Source of the DNA: JAEUHQ01 sp964538915
Lineage (GTDB): Bacteria; Planctomycetota; UBA1135; UBA2386
Direction: 5' to 3'
DNA: 64,000 nt
Assembly: GCA_964538915.1 (NCBI GenBank)
Contig: CAZIFB010000012.1
Coordinates: 1-64,000 of the forward strand
Below the pieces are notes generated by a model, which was given only the letters and a program-made list of their open reading frames with translations, was not told the DNA's origin and did no database searches. Below are positions 45,730 through 54,641 of the stretch, in pieces (position 1 is the stretch's first letter; each line of letters opens with the position of its first letter). A program made the position numbers and the translations under genes.

Positions 45730-47283
45730 ATGCGACCGTCGTACCTCGCGTCCGCCCTCCTGCTGCTCTGCGGCGTGTTCGCCGGCTGGCGGACCGCGTC
45801 GCTGCTGCCGAAGAAGCCCCTCCCCGACGAACCGGCGATCTGGACCGACGACTACCGCCTCGTCCGCAAGCCCGAGAACGCGTTCGAACTCGGCGACGGC
45901 CGCTGGTTCGTGGTGCCGCGCCTGTTCCGCGACTTCGACCTGCAGATGGACCTCGAACTCGGCGAGAACGTCGACGTCGATCTGCTCGTGCGCCAGGTCG
46001 AGCCGCGGTTCGTCCAGAAGGAGATCCATGCGTTCCCCGGCCGCTTCGCCTCACTGCGCCTCACGACGGGCAAGGAGGGGCCGGCGTGGCGGACGCGCGA
46101 CGAAGCGCTCTTCGGTCCGCGCGGCGAAGGCGTGTCGCTGGCGCCGGGCCTCGTCGCCACAGTGTGGCTCGAAGCGCGCGGTCGCACGCTGCGCGCGAAC
46201 GTCGCTGGCAAGACACTGCCGCCGTTCGAGGCGGACGACGACTACGGCGCCCTGACGCTGATCGCACGCGGGGGCAAGGTGGCGTTGCAGCGCTTCGTCG
46301 TCACGAACAAGGGCGGCGCGGAGCCGTGGTCGGCGCTGCCGGGTTTCTGGATCGCGATCGGCGCGGCGGGCGCCGCGCTGGTGCTGGCGGTGGCGTCGAT
46401 GCGCGCGGCGGGCGCGGCGGCCACGGCGCTGCTCGGTGTCCTGCTCGCGTGTTCGGGCGAGTGGATCGCGCGGTGCGTCGCGGTGGCACCACTCGCGGTG
46501 CCCGCGTCGGGTCCGTTGCTCGCGCTGCTCGGGGGCTCGGCGCTCTTCGCTGCCGCGCTCGTCGTCGTGCGTGCGATCGGTGCGCCGCTCTTCCGCTGGA
46601 TCGCCATCGCGACGGTGCTCGGCGTGTTCGTCGCGACGGTGCACCACGCGAGGGAGGCTCTGCGACCGCCGGTGTCCACGCGGCTCGACGCCGTCTTCGG
46701 TCCGGACTCCGGCAGTACGCCGAGCGAAGCGATGGCGCAGCTCATGCGCGGCCCGCGCGGACTTCTCGGGCCGCCGGAGGAGAACACGAAGGACGTGCGC
46801 GTCGTGCTGCTCGGCGGTCAGCTGCTCTACGGCGCGCTGCGGCTGCCCGAGGAGCACATGCAGGGCCTGCTGCGGACCGAACTGCGCGGTGCGATGAAGA
46901 AGGCCGCGGACGTCGTGACGCTGCCGACGGTGGACGGACACACCGCGCAGCAGTGGGCGCTCTTCTCGCAGTTCTTCACCGGCCATCGACCGCGTGTGCT
47001 GGTGTTCGGTGTCCCGGCGGACGAAGCAGCCGAGGACCCGGCGACAGGCAAGCCGCGCTCGTTCGCGTCGACCCTCGCGGAGACGATCCGCGCGGCGCGG
47101 GCGTGGGCCAAGGCGAACGGTGCGGGCTTCGTGCTGTTCGCGTCGAGCGCGGTGCCCGGCGATCTCCGGGACGTGTTGCGCGAGGCCGAGCGCGACGGGG
47201 TGCCGCTCGTGTTCGCGAACGACGGCGAGGCACCGGCCGCCGTCGCGAAGAAGCTGGCCGCCGTGGTCGGGCCGTTGCTGTGA
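45730..47283 (+). CDS. Membrane protein with C-terminal SGNH-like domain
   Basis: The 517-aa protein has an N-terminal membrane helix, an exported beta-rich domain (about 40-195), four or five membrane helices (about 200-315), and a final domain of about 170 residues. That domain has an SGNH-hydrolase-like alpha/beta pattern (VRVVLLGGQLLYG in the place of GDS; RPRVLVFGVPADE). The catalytic Ser/His are not evident. No named family is recognised. Its stop overlaps the next start by four bases. Confidence 0.68.
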   Translation: MRPSYLASALLLLCGVFAGWRTASLLPKKPLPDEPAIWTDDYRLVRKPENAFELGDGRWFVVPRLFRDFDLQMDLELGENVDVDLLVRQVEPRFVQKEIHAFPGRFASLRLTTGKEGPAWRTRDEALFGPRGEGVSLAPGLVATVWLEARGRTLRANVAGKTLPPFEADDDYGALTLIARGGKVALQRFVVTNKGGAEPWSALPGFWIAIGAAGAALVLAVASMRAAGAAATALLGVLLACSGEWIARCVAVAPLAVPASGPLLALLGGSALFAAALVVVRAIGAPLFRWIAIATVLGVFVATVHHAREALRPPVSTRLDAVFGPDSGSTPSEAMAQLMRGPRGLLGPPEENTKDVRVVLLGGQLLYGALRLPEEHMQGLLRTELRGAMKKAADVVTLPTVDGHTAQQWALFSQFFTGHRPRVLVFGVPADEAAEDPATGKPRSFASTLAETIRAARAWAKANGAGFVLFASSAVPGDLRDVLREAERDGVPLVFANDGEAPAAVAKKLAAVVGPLL

Positions 47284-47732
47284 CGGACGGCGCATCGATC
47301 GATCCCGAACTCGCCGCGCTCGCTGCCGCGGATACCGCCGACGCGCAGCCCGACGGGCCGGCCGCGGTCGCACGCCGGGAGGCCGTGCTCGCGCTGCGGA
47401 CGGCCGGTCGGGTTCGCGGTGCCGCCGCCGCGCTCGCCGCCGCGACGATGCTCCTGCGCAGTTCGCGTTCGACGGACGTCGAAGCGGCGCAGACGCTCGC
47501 GCACTCGGCGATGGCGCACGAACGGGCCGCCCGATGCGTCGCGGCGACGGCGTTCGATCGCCTGCGGATGCTCGCGGGCAAACCGCAGAAGTTCGGCACG
47601 CAGACCCTCGCCGACGCGGCGGGGACGCGACTCTGGCCCGTCGATCCGGCGACCACGGACAGCGAGCGCGCGAAGTGGGACGTGCCGTCGCTCGCGGAAC
47701 TCGAGCAACGCTGCGGACGGAGCCGCCGATGA
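47280..47732 (+). CDS. Small helical protein of the membrane cluster
   Basis: The 150-aa, alanine-rich soluble protein starts with GTG inside the upstream stop (GTGA) and ends inside the downstream start (ATGA). It is predicted mostly helical, with a central ALRTAGRVRGAAAALAAATML segment and a Pro-rich end. No family is recognised. The tight overlaps suggest it acts with its two neighbours. Confidence 0.62.
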   Translation: MTDGASIDPELAALAAADTADAQPDGPAAVARREAVLALRTAGRVRGAAAALAAATMLLRSSRSTDVEAAQTLAHSAMAHERAARCVAATAFDRLRMLAGKPQKFGTQTLADAAGTRLWPVDPATTDSERAKWDVPSLAELEQRCGRSRR

Positions 47733-48463
47733 TCGGGGCCGCCGCGGCGATCGCGCTCGTGGTGGCGCTCGTCGTCTACGGGCTCGTCGCGTGGGAACGC
47801 ATCGTGAAGCGTCATCGTGAGCAGGACCCGGCGTCGACCGTCGGCTCGATGGCGCGTGCGAGCGCGGCGCGCCCGTCGGCGACTCCCGACGCACCCCGGT
47901 CGTTCGCAAGGGGCGACTGGCTCGCCGTGCGGACGAACGACGCCGAACGTGTGGTCGCGGCGTTGTCGCTGCGCACCGTGCTCCCCGCGAACTGGCGCGC
48001 CGGACTCGCCGAGGCAGCGACGAGCGGTGTGTTCGTCTCGCCGCCGGTGAAGGGGTTCGTCTTCGCCACCGGCGTCGACCTCGGCGCGGCGATCGGGCCG
48101 CACGCGCAGGCGCTCCCCGACCTGCTCGAACGCCTCGCCTCCACGTTCGCCGAACTCACGTGGTTCCGCGCCGACACCGCGAACGATCGGCACGGCTGGG
48201 CGCTGGTGCGCCGCGGCGCCGTCGAGCGCGTGTACGCGTACGACGGCGACGACGGGCACGTTGCCTGGCACGGCGAACCGACCGGGACGGAGCGGGAACT
48301 CGGCTGCTTCGTCGACGACCCGCGCGACCAGAGCGACGACGACGTGAAGTGGTGGCCCGACGCGGCCGTCGTCGCCGAAGTCGCGGCGGCATGGAGCCTC
48401 GACCCGCGCACGATCGATCGTGTCGCGACCGAGCCGTCGGTGGGCTGGCTCGGCCGCCTGTGA
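47729..48463 (+). CDS. Membrane-anchored protein of unknown function
   Basis: The 244-aa protein has one N-terminal membrane helix (IGAAAAIALVVALVVYGLVAW), a basic junction (RIVKRHR) and a soluble domain of about 190 residues. The domain contains GDWLAVRTNDAERVVAAL and a Trp/Asp-rich C-terminal part (DDDVKWWPDAAVVAEVAAAW). The GDWLAVRTND block recalls small domains found in bacterial regulatory proteins, but I cannot name it. It is the third gene of the overlapping cluster. Confidence 0.65.
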   Translation: MIGAAAAIALVVALVVYGLVAWERIVKRHREQDPASTVGSMARASAARPSATPDAPRSFARGDWLAVRTNDAERVVAALSLRTVLPANWRAGLAEAATSGVFVSPPVKGFVFATGVDLGAAIGPHAQALPDLLERLASTFAELTWFRADTANDRHGWALVRRGAVERVYAYDGDDGHVAWHGEPTGTERELGCFVDDPRDQSDDDVKWWPDAAVVAEVAAAWSLDPRTIDRVATEPSVGWLGRL

Positions 48464-48492
48464 CGGAGGGCTGTGCGCGGCGCGCGCCTCCG

Positions 48493-48498
48493 TAAGAT
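48493..48498 (+). promoter_or_regulatory. Candidate -10 (TAAGAT) of the peptidase fusion gene
   Basis: TAAGAT lies 31 bases before the ATG, which allows a short leader; GGAG in that leader at 48521-48524 can act as a ribosome binding site. Confidence 0.42.
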
Positions 48499-48529
48499 GC
48501 GCGCCCGCCTCGTTCGCCCCGGAGCCGCC

Positions 48530-51500
48530 ATGTCCGTCCCGTCGCTTCGCGCCGTACTCACCGTTCTCTCCTTCGCAGCGGCCCTCGCCGCGCAGTCCGC
48601 GACCCCGCGGGCCCTGACCCACGACGACTACGACCGGTGGAAGGCGCTCCGCGGTACGACGTACCGCGTCGACGGTGCGTGGGTCGCGTACCAGATCGAG
48701 CCGCAGCACGGCGACGGTGTGCTCGAGGTCCGTGAGGTCATGGGCGAGCAGGTCCACCGCGTGCCGATGGGGCAGGGTGCCCGGTTCGCTGCCGACGGAG
48801 CGTCGGTCGCGTTCACCATCGCGCCGAGCAAGGTCGCGGAGCGGCAGAAGAAGATCGACGAGCTGCGCAAGAAGGCGAAGAAGTCGGGCGGCGCCGAGGA
48901 GGGGGGCGAGTCCGGCGAGAAAGGGGAGAAGCCGGCGGAGAAGCCCGCTGCACCGGCCGGACGGCGCGGTGATCGCGACGGCGGCGAGAACGAGCGCGAG
49001 CGTTCCGAACTCGCGGTGATGGCGCTTGCGACGGGTGCCGTGACGAAGCTCGGCAAGGTGAAGGGATTCACGTTGCCCGAGGAGGTCGCGGTGCTCGTCT
49101 ACCACCGCGCCAAGCCCGAGAAGGAACAGACCGAGAAGAAGGGTGACGACCGGCCGGCCGAGCCTCCTGTGGGTGAGAAGGCGGAGACGCCCGCGGCGAA
49201 GGCGCCGGAGCCCGCCGAACCGGCGAAGGGCGAGGAGGCGAAGCCCGCGCCGAAGAAGCCCGCCGACCCGCTCGAGAAGAAGCGGCCCGAGGGCACCGAA
49301 CTCGTCGTGCGCGACCTCGCGACCGGCGCGGAGAAGACGTTCGCCGACGTCGTCGCGTACGGCACGTCGCGGAAGGGCGCCCTGCTGTGGTTCCACACTT
49401 CGGCGAAGAAGCCGGTCGCCGACACGAAGTACGGCGTGTTCGTCGTACCACTCGCGGCGGCCGCGACGACGCAGCCGGTCCACGTGTTGGACGGGATCGC
49501 GCACGTCGGGAATGCCACGTTCGATCGCGACGAGACGACGTTCGTGTTCACGAGCGATCGCGACGACTTCGCCGCGGACAAGCCGCGCAGCGACCTGTGG
49601 GCTTGGCAGCGCGGGGCAGCAGCGGCGACGCGGATCGTCGGGCCCGACCAGCCCGGCCTGCCGACCGGCGCACGGGTGAGCGGCGGACTGTCGTTCTCAC
49701 GCGATGGGTCGGTGCTCGAGTTCGAGGTGCAGGACGCGCCCGAAGCGGACCCGCTGCCGATCCTGCCCGAGGACAAGGTCGTGCTCGACCTGTGGAACTG
49801 GCGCGACGGGCAGCTGCAGACACAGCAGCAGAAGCGCGGTGCCGAGGAACGGAACCCGCCGCGCACGGCGGTCTGGCATCGCGACCAGGGGCGCGTCCGC
49901 ATGCTCGGCGACGAACGGCTGCGCACGCTGCGCTTCGTCGGACCCGACGGTCTCTGGATGCTGGGCACCGACGGGCGTTCGTACGAGCGTGAAGTGCAGT
50001 GGGACGGCCGCTACGTCGACGTGTGGCTCGTGAACGCGCTCGACGGTTCGCGCCGGGGCGTGCTGGAGAAGCTGCGCGGCAACGTCACTACGTCGCCGGC
50101 CGGCCGGTACCTGCTGTGGTTCTCTGCCGACTATCACTGGTGGTCGTACGACGTCGCGACGGGAGCGCGGCGCGACCTCACGGGCTCGTTGCCGGTGCCG
50201 TTCCACCGCACCGACGACGACCATCCCGAACCCGACGCGCCGCACGGCCTCGGTGGCTTCGTCGAGGGCGACGCGGCGGTGCTGCTCTACGACGAGTTCG
50301 ACGTCTGGAAGGTCCCGCTGGCGCACGGCGACGCGGTGTGCGTGACGGACGGCTTCGGCCGCGCCAATCGTGTGCGCCTCCGCGTGCAGTCGCTGCCGCG
50401 CGATCCTGACCAGCAGTACGTCGACTGCGAACTGCTGCTGTCGGGGCTCGAGATCGACACGATGGCCGAGTCGTACTTCGCCGACCGGATCGACGGGGTG
50501 CAGAAGCCACGGCGGCTCTGGCGCGCCGACGAGAACGTCGGCGGGCTCACGCGTCCGCGCGGCGGCGATCGTCTGTTCTTCACGCGCTCGACGTTCGCGC
50601 GCTTCCCGGATCTGTGGAGCTCTGCCGGCGACTTCACGGATGTGCGGCGCCTCTCGGACTGCAACCCGCAGCAGGCGGAGTACCGCTGGGGCAAGGCGGA
50701 ACTCGTGCACTGGATCGATGGCGACGGCGTGCAGCGCAGCGGGGTGCTCGTGAAGCCCGACGGTTTCGACCCCGCGAAGAAGTACCCGATGCTCGTGTAC
50801 TTCTACGAACGCATGACGCAGGACCTGCACGACCACACACCGCCGTCGCCGGGGACCTCGCCGAACGCGAGCTACTACGTGAGCAACGGGTACCTGTGGT
50901 TCGAGCCCGACGTGCACTACGAGATCGGCTACCCGGGCCGTTCGTGCGTGAAGTGCGTCGTGTCCGGCGTGCAGCACCTGATCGCGCATGGCTTCGTCGA
51001 CGAGAAGGCGATCGGCGCGGCGGGCCACAGCTGGGGCGGCTACCAGACCGCGTTCCTCGTCACGCAGACGAACATCTTCGCGGCGGTCGAGAGCGGCGCG
51101 CCGGTCAGCAACATGCTCTCGGCGTACGGCGGCATCCGCTACGAGACCGGGATGTCGCGGCAGTTCCAGTACGAGCAGACACAGTCGCGCATCGGCGGCA
51201 CGCCGTGGCAGTACCCGCTGCGCTATCTCGAGAACTCGCCGATCTGGTTCGCGGACAAGGTGCGCACGCCCGTGCTGATCCTCGCCAACGACCAGGACGG
51301 TGCGGTGCCGTGGACGCAGGGCATCGAGTACTTCACGGCGCTGCGGCGCCTCGGCAAGGAGTGCTACCTCTTCAACTACAACGGCGAGGGGCACGGCCTG
51401 CGGCAGCGGCAGAACATGAAGGACTGGACGCGCCGCATGAGCGAGTACTTCGGGCACCACCTGAAGGGCGCGCCCGCGCCGAAGTGGATGACGGAGGGCG

Positions 51501-52072
51501 TGCCGTACCACGATCGCGAGCGGGAGAAGCTGCCCTTCGCGCAGAGCTACATCGATGCCCACGTGAACCCCGCGCCGCCCGAACCCGAGCCGAAGGCGGC
51601 ACCCGCGCCCGCGGGTTCCGCGGCCAGGATGCTCGCGAGAGGCGACGCGGCACCGCCGTTCCGCGAGACCGACGAGGCGGGGATCGAACGTTCGCTCGGC
51701 GACTACGCCGGCCGGATGCTGCTCGTCTGGTTCTATCCCCGCGCGTCGACGCCCGGCTGCACGAAGCAGGGCGCGGGGCTGCGCGATTCGTTCGCCGAGT
51801 TCGAGGCCCGGGGCTGTGCCGTGGTCGGCGTCTCCGTCGACGACACGGCGGCGAACGCGGCTTTCGAGGCCGAGCAGCACTTCCCGTTCCCGCTGCTCTG
51901 CGACACCGATCGTTCGATGGCCGTCGCCTGGGGCGCCGCCGCGGGAACCGATGCACGCGCCGCGAGGCGCATCGCGTTCCTGATCGACGGTAGCGGGCGC
52001 ATCGTGCGCGTGTGGAACGACGTCGATCCCGCGACCTTCGCCGCGGCGGCACTCGCCGCACTGCCGTTGTGA
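48530..52072 (+). CDS. Secreted S9 peptidase fused to a PrxQ-like peroxiredoxin
   Basis: The 1180-aa exported protein has a signal peptide ending in LAAQ. Residues of about 30-710 form the S9-type propeller region, interrupted by two Lys/Glu/Pro/Ala-rich low-complexity stretches (about 115-170 and 195-260). The alpha/beta-hydrolase domain has the triad Ser834 (GHSWGGY), Asp923 (NDQDGAVPW) and His955 (GEGHGL). After a Pro/Ala-rich linker (about 1010-1040) comes an AhpC/TSA peroxiredoxin with peroxidatic Cys1077 (STPGCTK). The PrxQ resolving Cys five residues on is Ala. The frame is continuous, with no stop between the parts. Confidence 0.92.
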   Translation: MSVPSLRAVLTVLSFAAALAAQSATPRALTHDDYDRWKALRGTTYRVDGAWVAYQIEPQHGDGVLEVREVMGEQVHRVPMGQGARFAADGASVAFTIAPSKVAERQKKIDELRKKAKKSGGAEEGGESGEKGEKPAEKPAAPAGRRGDRDGGENERERSELAVMALATGAVTKLGKVKGFTLPEEVAVLVYHRAKPEKEQTEKKGDDRPAEPPVGEKAETPAAKAPEPAEPAKGEEAKPAPKKPADPLEKKRPEGTELVVRDLATGAEKTFADVVAYGTSRKGALLWFHTSAKKPVADTKYGVFVVPLAAAATTQPVHVLDGIAHVGNATFDRDETTFVFTSDRDDFAADKPRSDLWAWQRGAAAATRIVGPDQPGLPTGARVSGGLSFSRDGSVLEFEVQDAPEADPLPILPEDKVVLDLWNWRDGQLQTQQQKRGAEERNPPRTAVWHRDQGRVRMLGDERLRTLRFVGPDGLWMLGTDGRSYEREVQWDGRYVDVWLVNALDGSRRGVLEKLRGNVTTSPAGRYLLWFSADYHWWSYDVATGARRDLTGSLPVPFHRTDDDHPEPDAPHGLGGFVEGDAAVLLYDEFDVWKVPLAHGDAVCVTDGFGRANRVRLRVQSLPRDPDQQYVDCELLLSGLEIDTMAESYFADRIDGVQKPRRLWRADENVGGLTRPRGGDRLFFTRSTFARFPDLWSSAGDFTDVRRLSDCNPQQAEYRWGKAELVHWIDGDGVQRSGVLVKPDGFDPAKKYPMLVYFYERMTQDLHDHTPPSPGTSPNASYYVSNGYLWFEPDVHYEIGYPGRSCVKCVVSGVQHLIAHGFVDEKAIGAAGHSWGGYQTAFLVTQTNIFAAVESGAPVSNMLSAYGGIRYETGMSRQFQYEQTQSRIGGTPWQYPLRYLENSPIWFADKVRTPVLILANDQDGAVPWTQGIEYFTALRRLGKECYLFNYNGEGHGLRQRQNMKDWTRRMSEYFGHHLKGAPAPKWMTEGVPYHDREREKLPFAQSYIDAHVNPAPPEPEPKAAPAPAGSAARMLARGDAAPPFRETDEAGIERSLGDYAGRMLLVWFYPRASTPGCTKQGAGLRDSFAEFEARGCAVVGVSVDDTAANAAFEAEQHFPFPLLCDTDRSMAVAWGAAAGTDARAARRIAFLIDGSGRIVRVWNDVDPATFAAAALAALPL

Positions 52073-52809
52073 CGCCGCGGTCGACGCCGCGGACCGGGGG
52101 CGCCCGGCACCTCGTCGTCACGTGCGAACACGCGTCGTGCGCCGTGCCGCGTGACCTGCGCGGGCTCGGCCTCCCCGCCGCGGTGCTGCGATCGCACCGA
52201 GGGTGGGATCCCGGCGCCCTGCCCATCGCCCGCGCGGTCGCCGCCGCCTTCGGGGCTCCGTTGCATGCGGGGCGCTGGTCGCGGCTCGTCGCCGACCTGA
52301 ACCGCAGCGACGACCATCCGCGCGTCGTCGTGCGCCGCATGGACGGCCGCGCCGTTCCCGGCAATCGGCTCACGCCCGCCGAACGCGAACAGCGCCTCGC
52401 TGACCACTGGCGGCCCTGGCGCGCGGCAGTCGAGCGCGAACTGGTCGATGCCGCGGCACGCGGAGGCGTCGTGCATCTCTCGGTGCACTCGTTCACGGAG
52501 ATGCTCGGCGGCGTCGAGCGGCGCAACGACATCGGCCTCCTGTGCGATCCGTCGCGCGCGCGCGAGGTCGCGTTCTGCGTGGTGCTCGCTGCCGAACTGA
52601 GGGCGCGCGGCCTCGGCGTGCGCCGCAACTTCCCGTACTTCGGCGACACCGACGGCTTCACGACGCGAATGCGGGGCTGCACTCGTCCGGCGCGGTACCT
52701 CGGGATCGAGATCGAGTGCAACCAGCGCCTCTCGCGCACCGTGTCCGGTCAGCGGCGACTCGCCGGCGCGCTGGTGGCCGCATTGCGGGCGACGTTGCCC
52801 GCGCCGTGA
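52069..52809 (+). CDS. N-formylglutamate amidohydrolase-like protein
   Basis: The 246-aa zinc-hydrolase-like protein has LVVTCEHASCAVP, SHRGWDPGALPIARAVAAAFG, RLVADLNRSDDHP and VVHLSVHSFTEML, the typical order of the FGase/HutG family. These remove formate from formylglutamate in histidine breakdown or act on related N-acyl amino acids. The GTG start overlaps the peptidase-fusion stop by four bases, so the two are co-translated. A link to peptide breakdown outside the cell is plausible. Confidence 0.85.
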   Translation: MTPRSTPRTGGARHLVVTCEHASCAVPRDLRGLGLPAAVLRSHRGWDPGALPIARAVAAAFGAPLHAGRWSRLVADLNRSDDHPRVVVRRMDGRAVPGNRLTPAEREQRLADHWRPWRAAVERELVDAAARGGVVHLSVHSFTEMLGGVERRNDIGLLCDPSRAREVAFCVVLAAELRARGLGVRRNFPYFGDTDGFTTRMRGCTRPARYLGIEIECNQRLSRTVSGQRRLAGALVAALRATLPAP

Positions 52810-52846
52810 GCGGCACGATGTCCGGCGCTTCGTGAGGATCGCGCGC

Positions 52847-52852
52847 TAGACT
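52847..52852 (+). promoter_or_regulatory. Candidate -10 (TAGACT) of the GT-C gene
   Basis: The hexamer ends 12 bases before the ATG at 52865. Confidence 0.4.
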
Positions 52853-52864
52853 CCGCCGCGAACG

Positions 52865-54604
52865 ATGCCGCGCCGCGCGACCTTCTGGACCCTCGCCGCT
52901 CTCGCCGTGCTCGCCGCCGCGTGGCAGGCGTGGGTCCTCCGGTGGACCTGCGACGACGCCTACATCTCGTTCCGCTACGCGCAGCATTTCGTCGAGGGCC
53001 ACGGTCTCGTGTTCAACCTCGATCCCGCCGAGGCGCCGGTCGAGGGCTACTCGAACTTCACGTGGACGATCTGGCTCGCGATCGGGCAGTGGCTCGGTTG
53101 CACCGGCGCCGCGCTGGAGACGTGGTCCAACGTGTGGGGCACGCTCTGCCATGCCGCGACGGTCTGGCTGCTGGCGTTCCTCGCGTGGCGCGGCAGCAAC
53201 GGTCGCGCGACGGCGCCGATCGCCGCGTGCGGCTACGCCGCGATCCACCACGCCGCGTCGTTGGCGCCCGCCGGACTCGAGACGGCGCTCTACGTCCTGC
53301 TCGTGACGAAGCTGCTGCGGTTCGCGATCGACCTGCGCTGCGCGCGACAGGCGGCGCTCGCCGGGCTCGTCGCGGCGCTCGCCGCGATGACGCGGCCCGA
53401 CGGCCTCCTGCCCGCGGCGATCCTCGGCGCGTTCGTCGCGTTCGATGCGCGCACGCGCCGGGCGCCGGCGCTGTTCACGGCGTACGCGGTGCCGTTCGTG
53501 CTGGCGTTCGGTCCGTTCGTCGCGTGGCGCCGGGCCTACTACGGCTACTGGCTGCCGAACACCTTCTACGCGAAGTCCGACGGCGGGCCGTTGCTCGGCC
53601 TCGGCGTCGAGTACCTGGTCGAGTTCGCGAAGTGCTACTGGGCGCTCGCACCGGCGCTGCTCGCGCTCGTGTGGCTCGCCGTGTCGCGAACGGAGCGGCG
53701 TCGCGCGTTCGCGATCGCGGCGTTCGTGCTGCCGTACCTCGCCTTCGTCGTGTGGGTCGGTGGCGACTTCATGTTCGCGCGGTTCCTGCTGCCGATCCTG
53801 CCGGCGCTCCTTCTCGCGCTCGATGTCGCGTTCGTGCGCGTGCAGGCCGCGTGGCTGCAGCCCCTGGTCGCCGCTGCCGTCGCCGTCGGCCTCGTGCTGC
53901 GCATCGAGCCGCCGTGGCTCGGTGACTACAACCTGCCCGTCTCGGACAACCGGCGCTTCACGATGGCCGAGATGCGCGGAGTGCCGGGCGTCAGCGCGGC
54001 CGAGGCGTTCCGTCGCGCCGGCGACGCGCTGCGCGTGCTGTTCGATGGCCTGCCGGTGCGCGTGGGAATCGGCGGCGGTCAGGCGAACCTCGCGTACCGT
54101 TCGCGTGTGCCGGTCGCGGTCGAGTGTGCAGCGGGCCTCACCGACGCGTACCTCGCGCACTTGCCGGGCAAGCAACGCCACAAGGTCGCGCACAATCTCG
54201 ATCCGTCGCACTACACGGGCTATCTCGAGCGGCGCGGCGTGCACTTCATGTTCGAGGGCAACTACGACAAGCACGTGGGGGAGGACGGCACGACGTGGGT
54301 CGACGATGCTCCGTGGCGCCAGATCTGGTTCCCGAGCGACATGGTCGACTGGTCGCCGACGTCGCCGATCCCGGTGCCGGCGCGCCTCGCCGTCTACGAC
54401 CGGGACCTGATGCGCGAACTGCGGAAGCGCGCCCCGACGATGGTGGCCGTCGACCTCGAGAAGTTCCTCGACGACTACGTCGCGGCGCTGCCGTCGAAGA
54501 CGAAGGACCAGGTGCGCGCGGACTACGAGCGCTTCCGGCGCGTGTGGTTCGACCACACGCAGGACCCGGCGCGGCAGAAGGCGTTCGAGGACTGGCTGCG
54601 GTGA
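52865..54604 (+). CDS. GT-C fold membrane glycosyltransferase
   Basis: The 579-aa protein has about ten membrane helices. The first extracytoplasmic loop has the GT-C acid motif CDDAYISFRYAQHFVEGHGLV and EGYSNFTWT, like polyprenyl-phosphate-dependent arabinofuranosyl and mannosyl transferases. Residues of about 370-579 form a soluble periplasmic domain. It likely moves a sugar from a lipid carrier to a glycan or protein on the outer side of the inner membrane. Donor and acceptor are unknown. Confidence 0.8.
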   Translation: MPRRATFWTLAALAVLAAAWQAWVLRWTCDDAYISFRYAQHFVEGHGLVFNLDPAEAPVEGYSNFTWTIWLAIGQWLGCTGAALETWSNVWGTLCHAATVWLLAFLAWRGSNGRATAPIAACGYAAIHHAASLAPAGLETALYVLLVTKLLRFAIDLRCARQAALAGLVAALAAMTRPDGLLPAAILGAFVAFDARTRRAPALFTAYAVPFVLAFGPFVAWRRAYYGYWLPNTFYAKSDGGPLLGLGVEYLVEFAKCYWALAPALLALVWLAVSRTERRRAFAIAAFVLPYLAFVVWVGGDFMFARFLLPILPALLLALDVAFVRVQAAWLQPLVAAAVAVGLVLRIEPPWLGDYNLPVSDNRRFTMAEMRGVPGVSAAEAFRRAGDALRVLFDGLPVRVGIGGGQANLAYRSRVPVAVECAAGLTDAYLAHLPGKQRHKVAHNLDPSHYTGYLERRGVHFMFEGNYDKHVGEDGTTWVDDAPWRQIWFPSDMVDWSPTSPIPVPARLAVYDRDLMRELRKRAPTMVAVDLEKFLDDYVAALPSKTKDQVRADYERFRRVWFDHTQDPARQKAFEDWLR

Positions 54605-54605
54605 G

Positions 54606-54639
54606 CTGGCGCCGCGGGTCGTGCATCGACCCGCGCCAG
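54606..54639. terminator. Strong bidirectional terminator hairpin
   Basis: CGCGGGTCG (54613-54621) pairs with CGACCCGCG (54627-54635) around a TGCAT loop. CTGG and CCAG extend the stem after a 3-base bulge. It fills the 37-base gap between two convergent genes. There is no U-tract. Confidence 0.75.
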
Positions 54640-54641
54640 GG

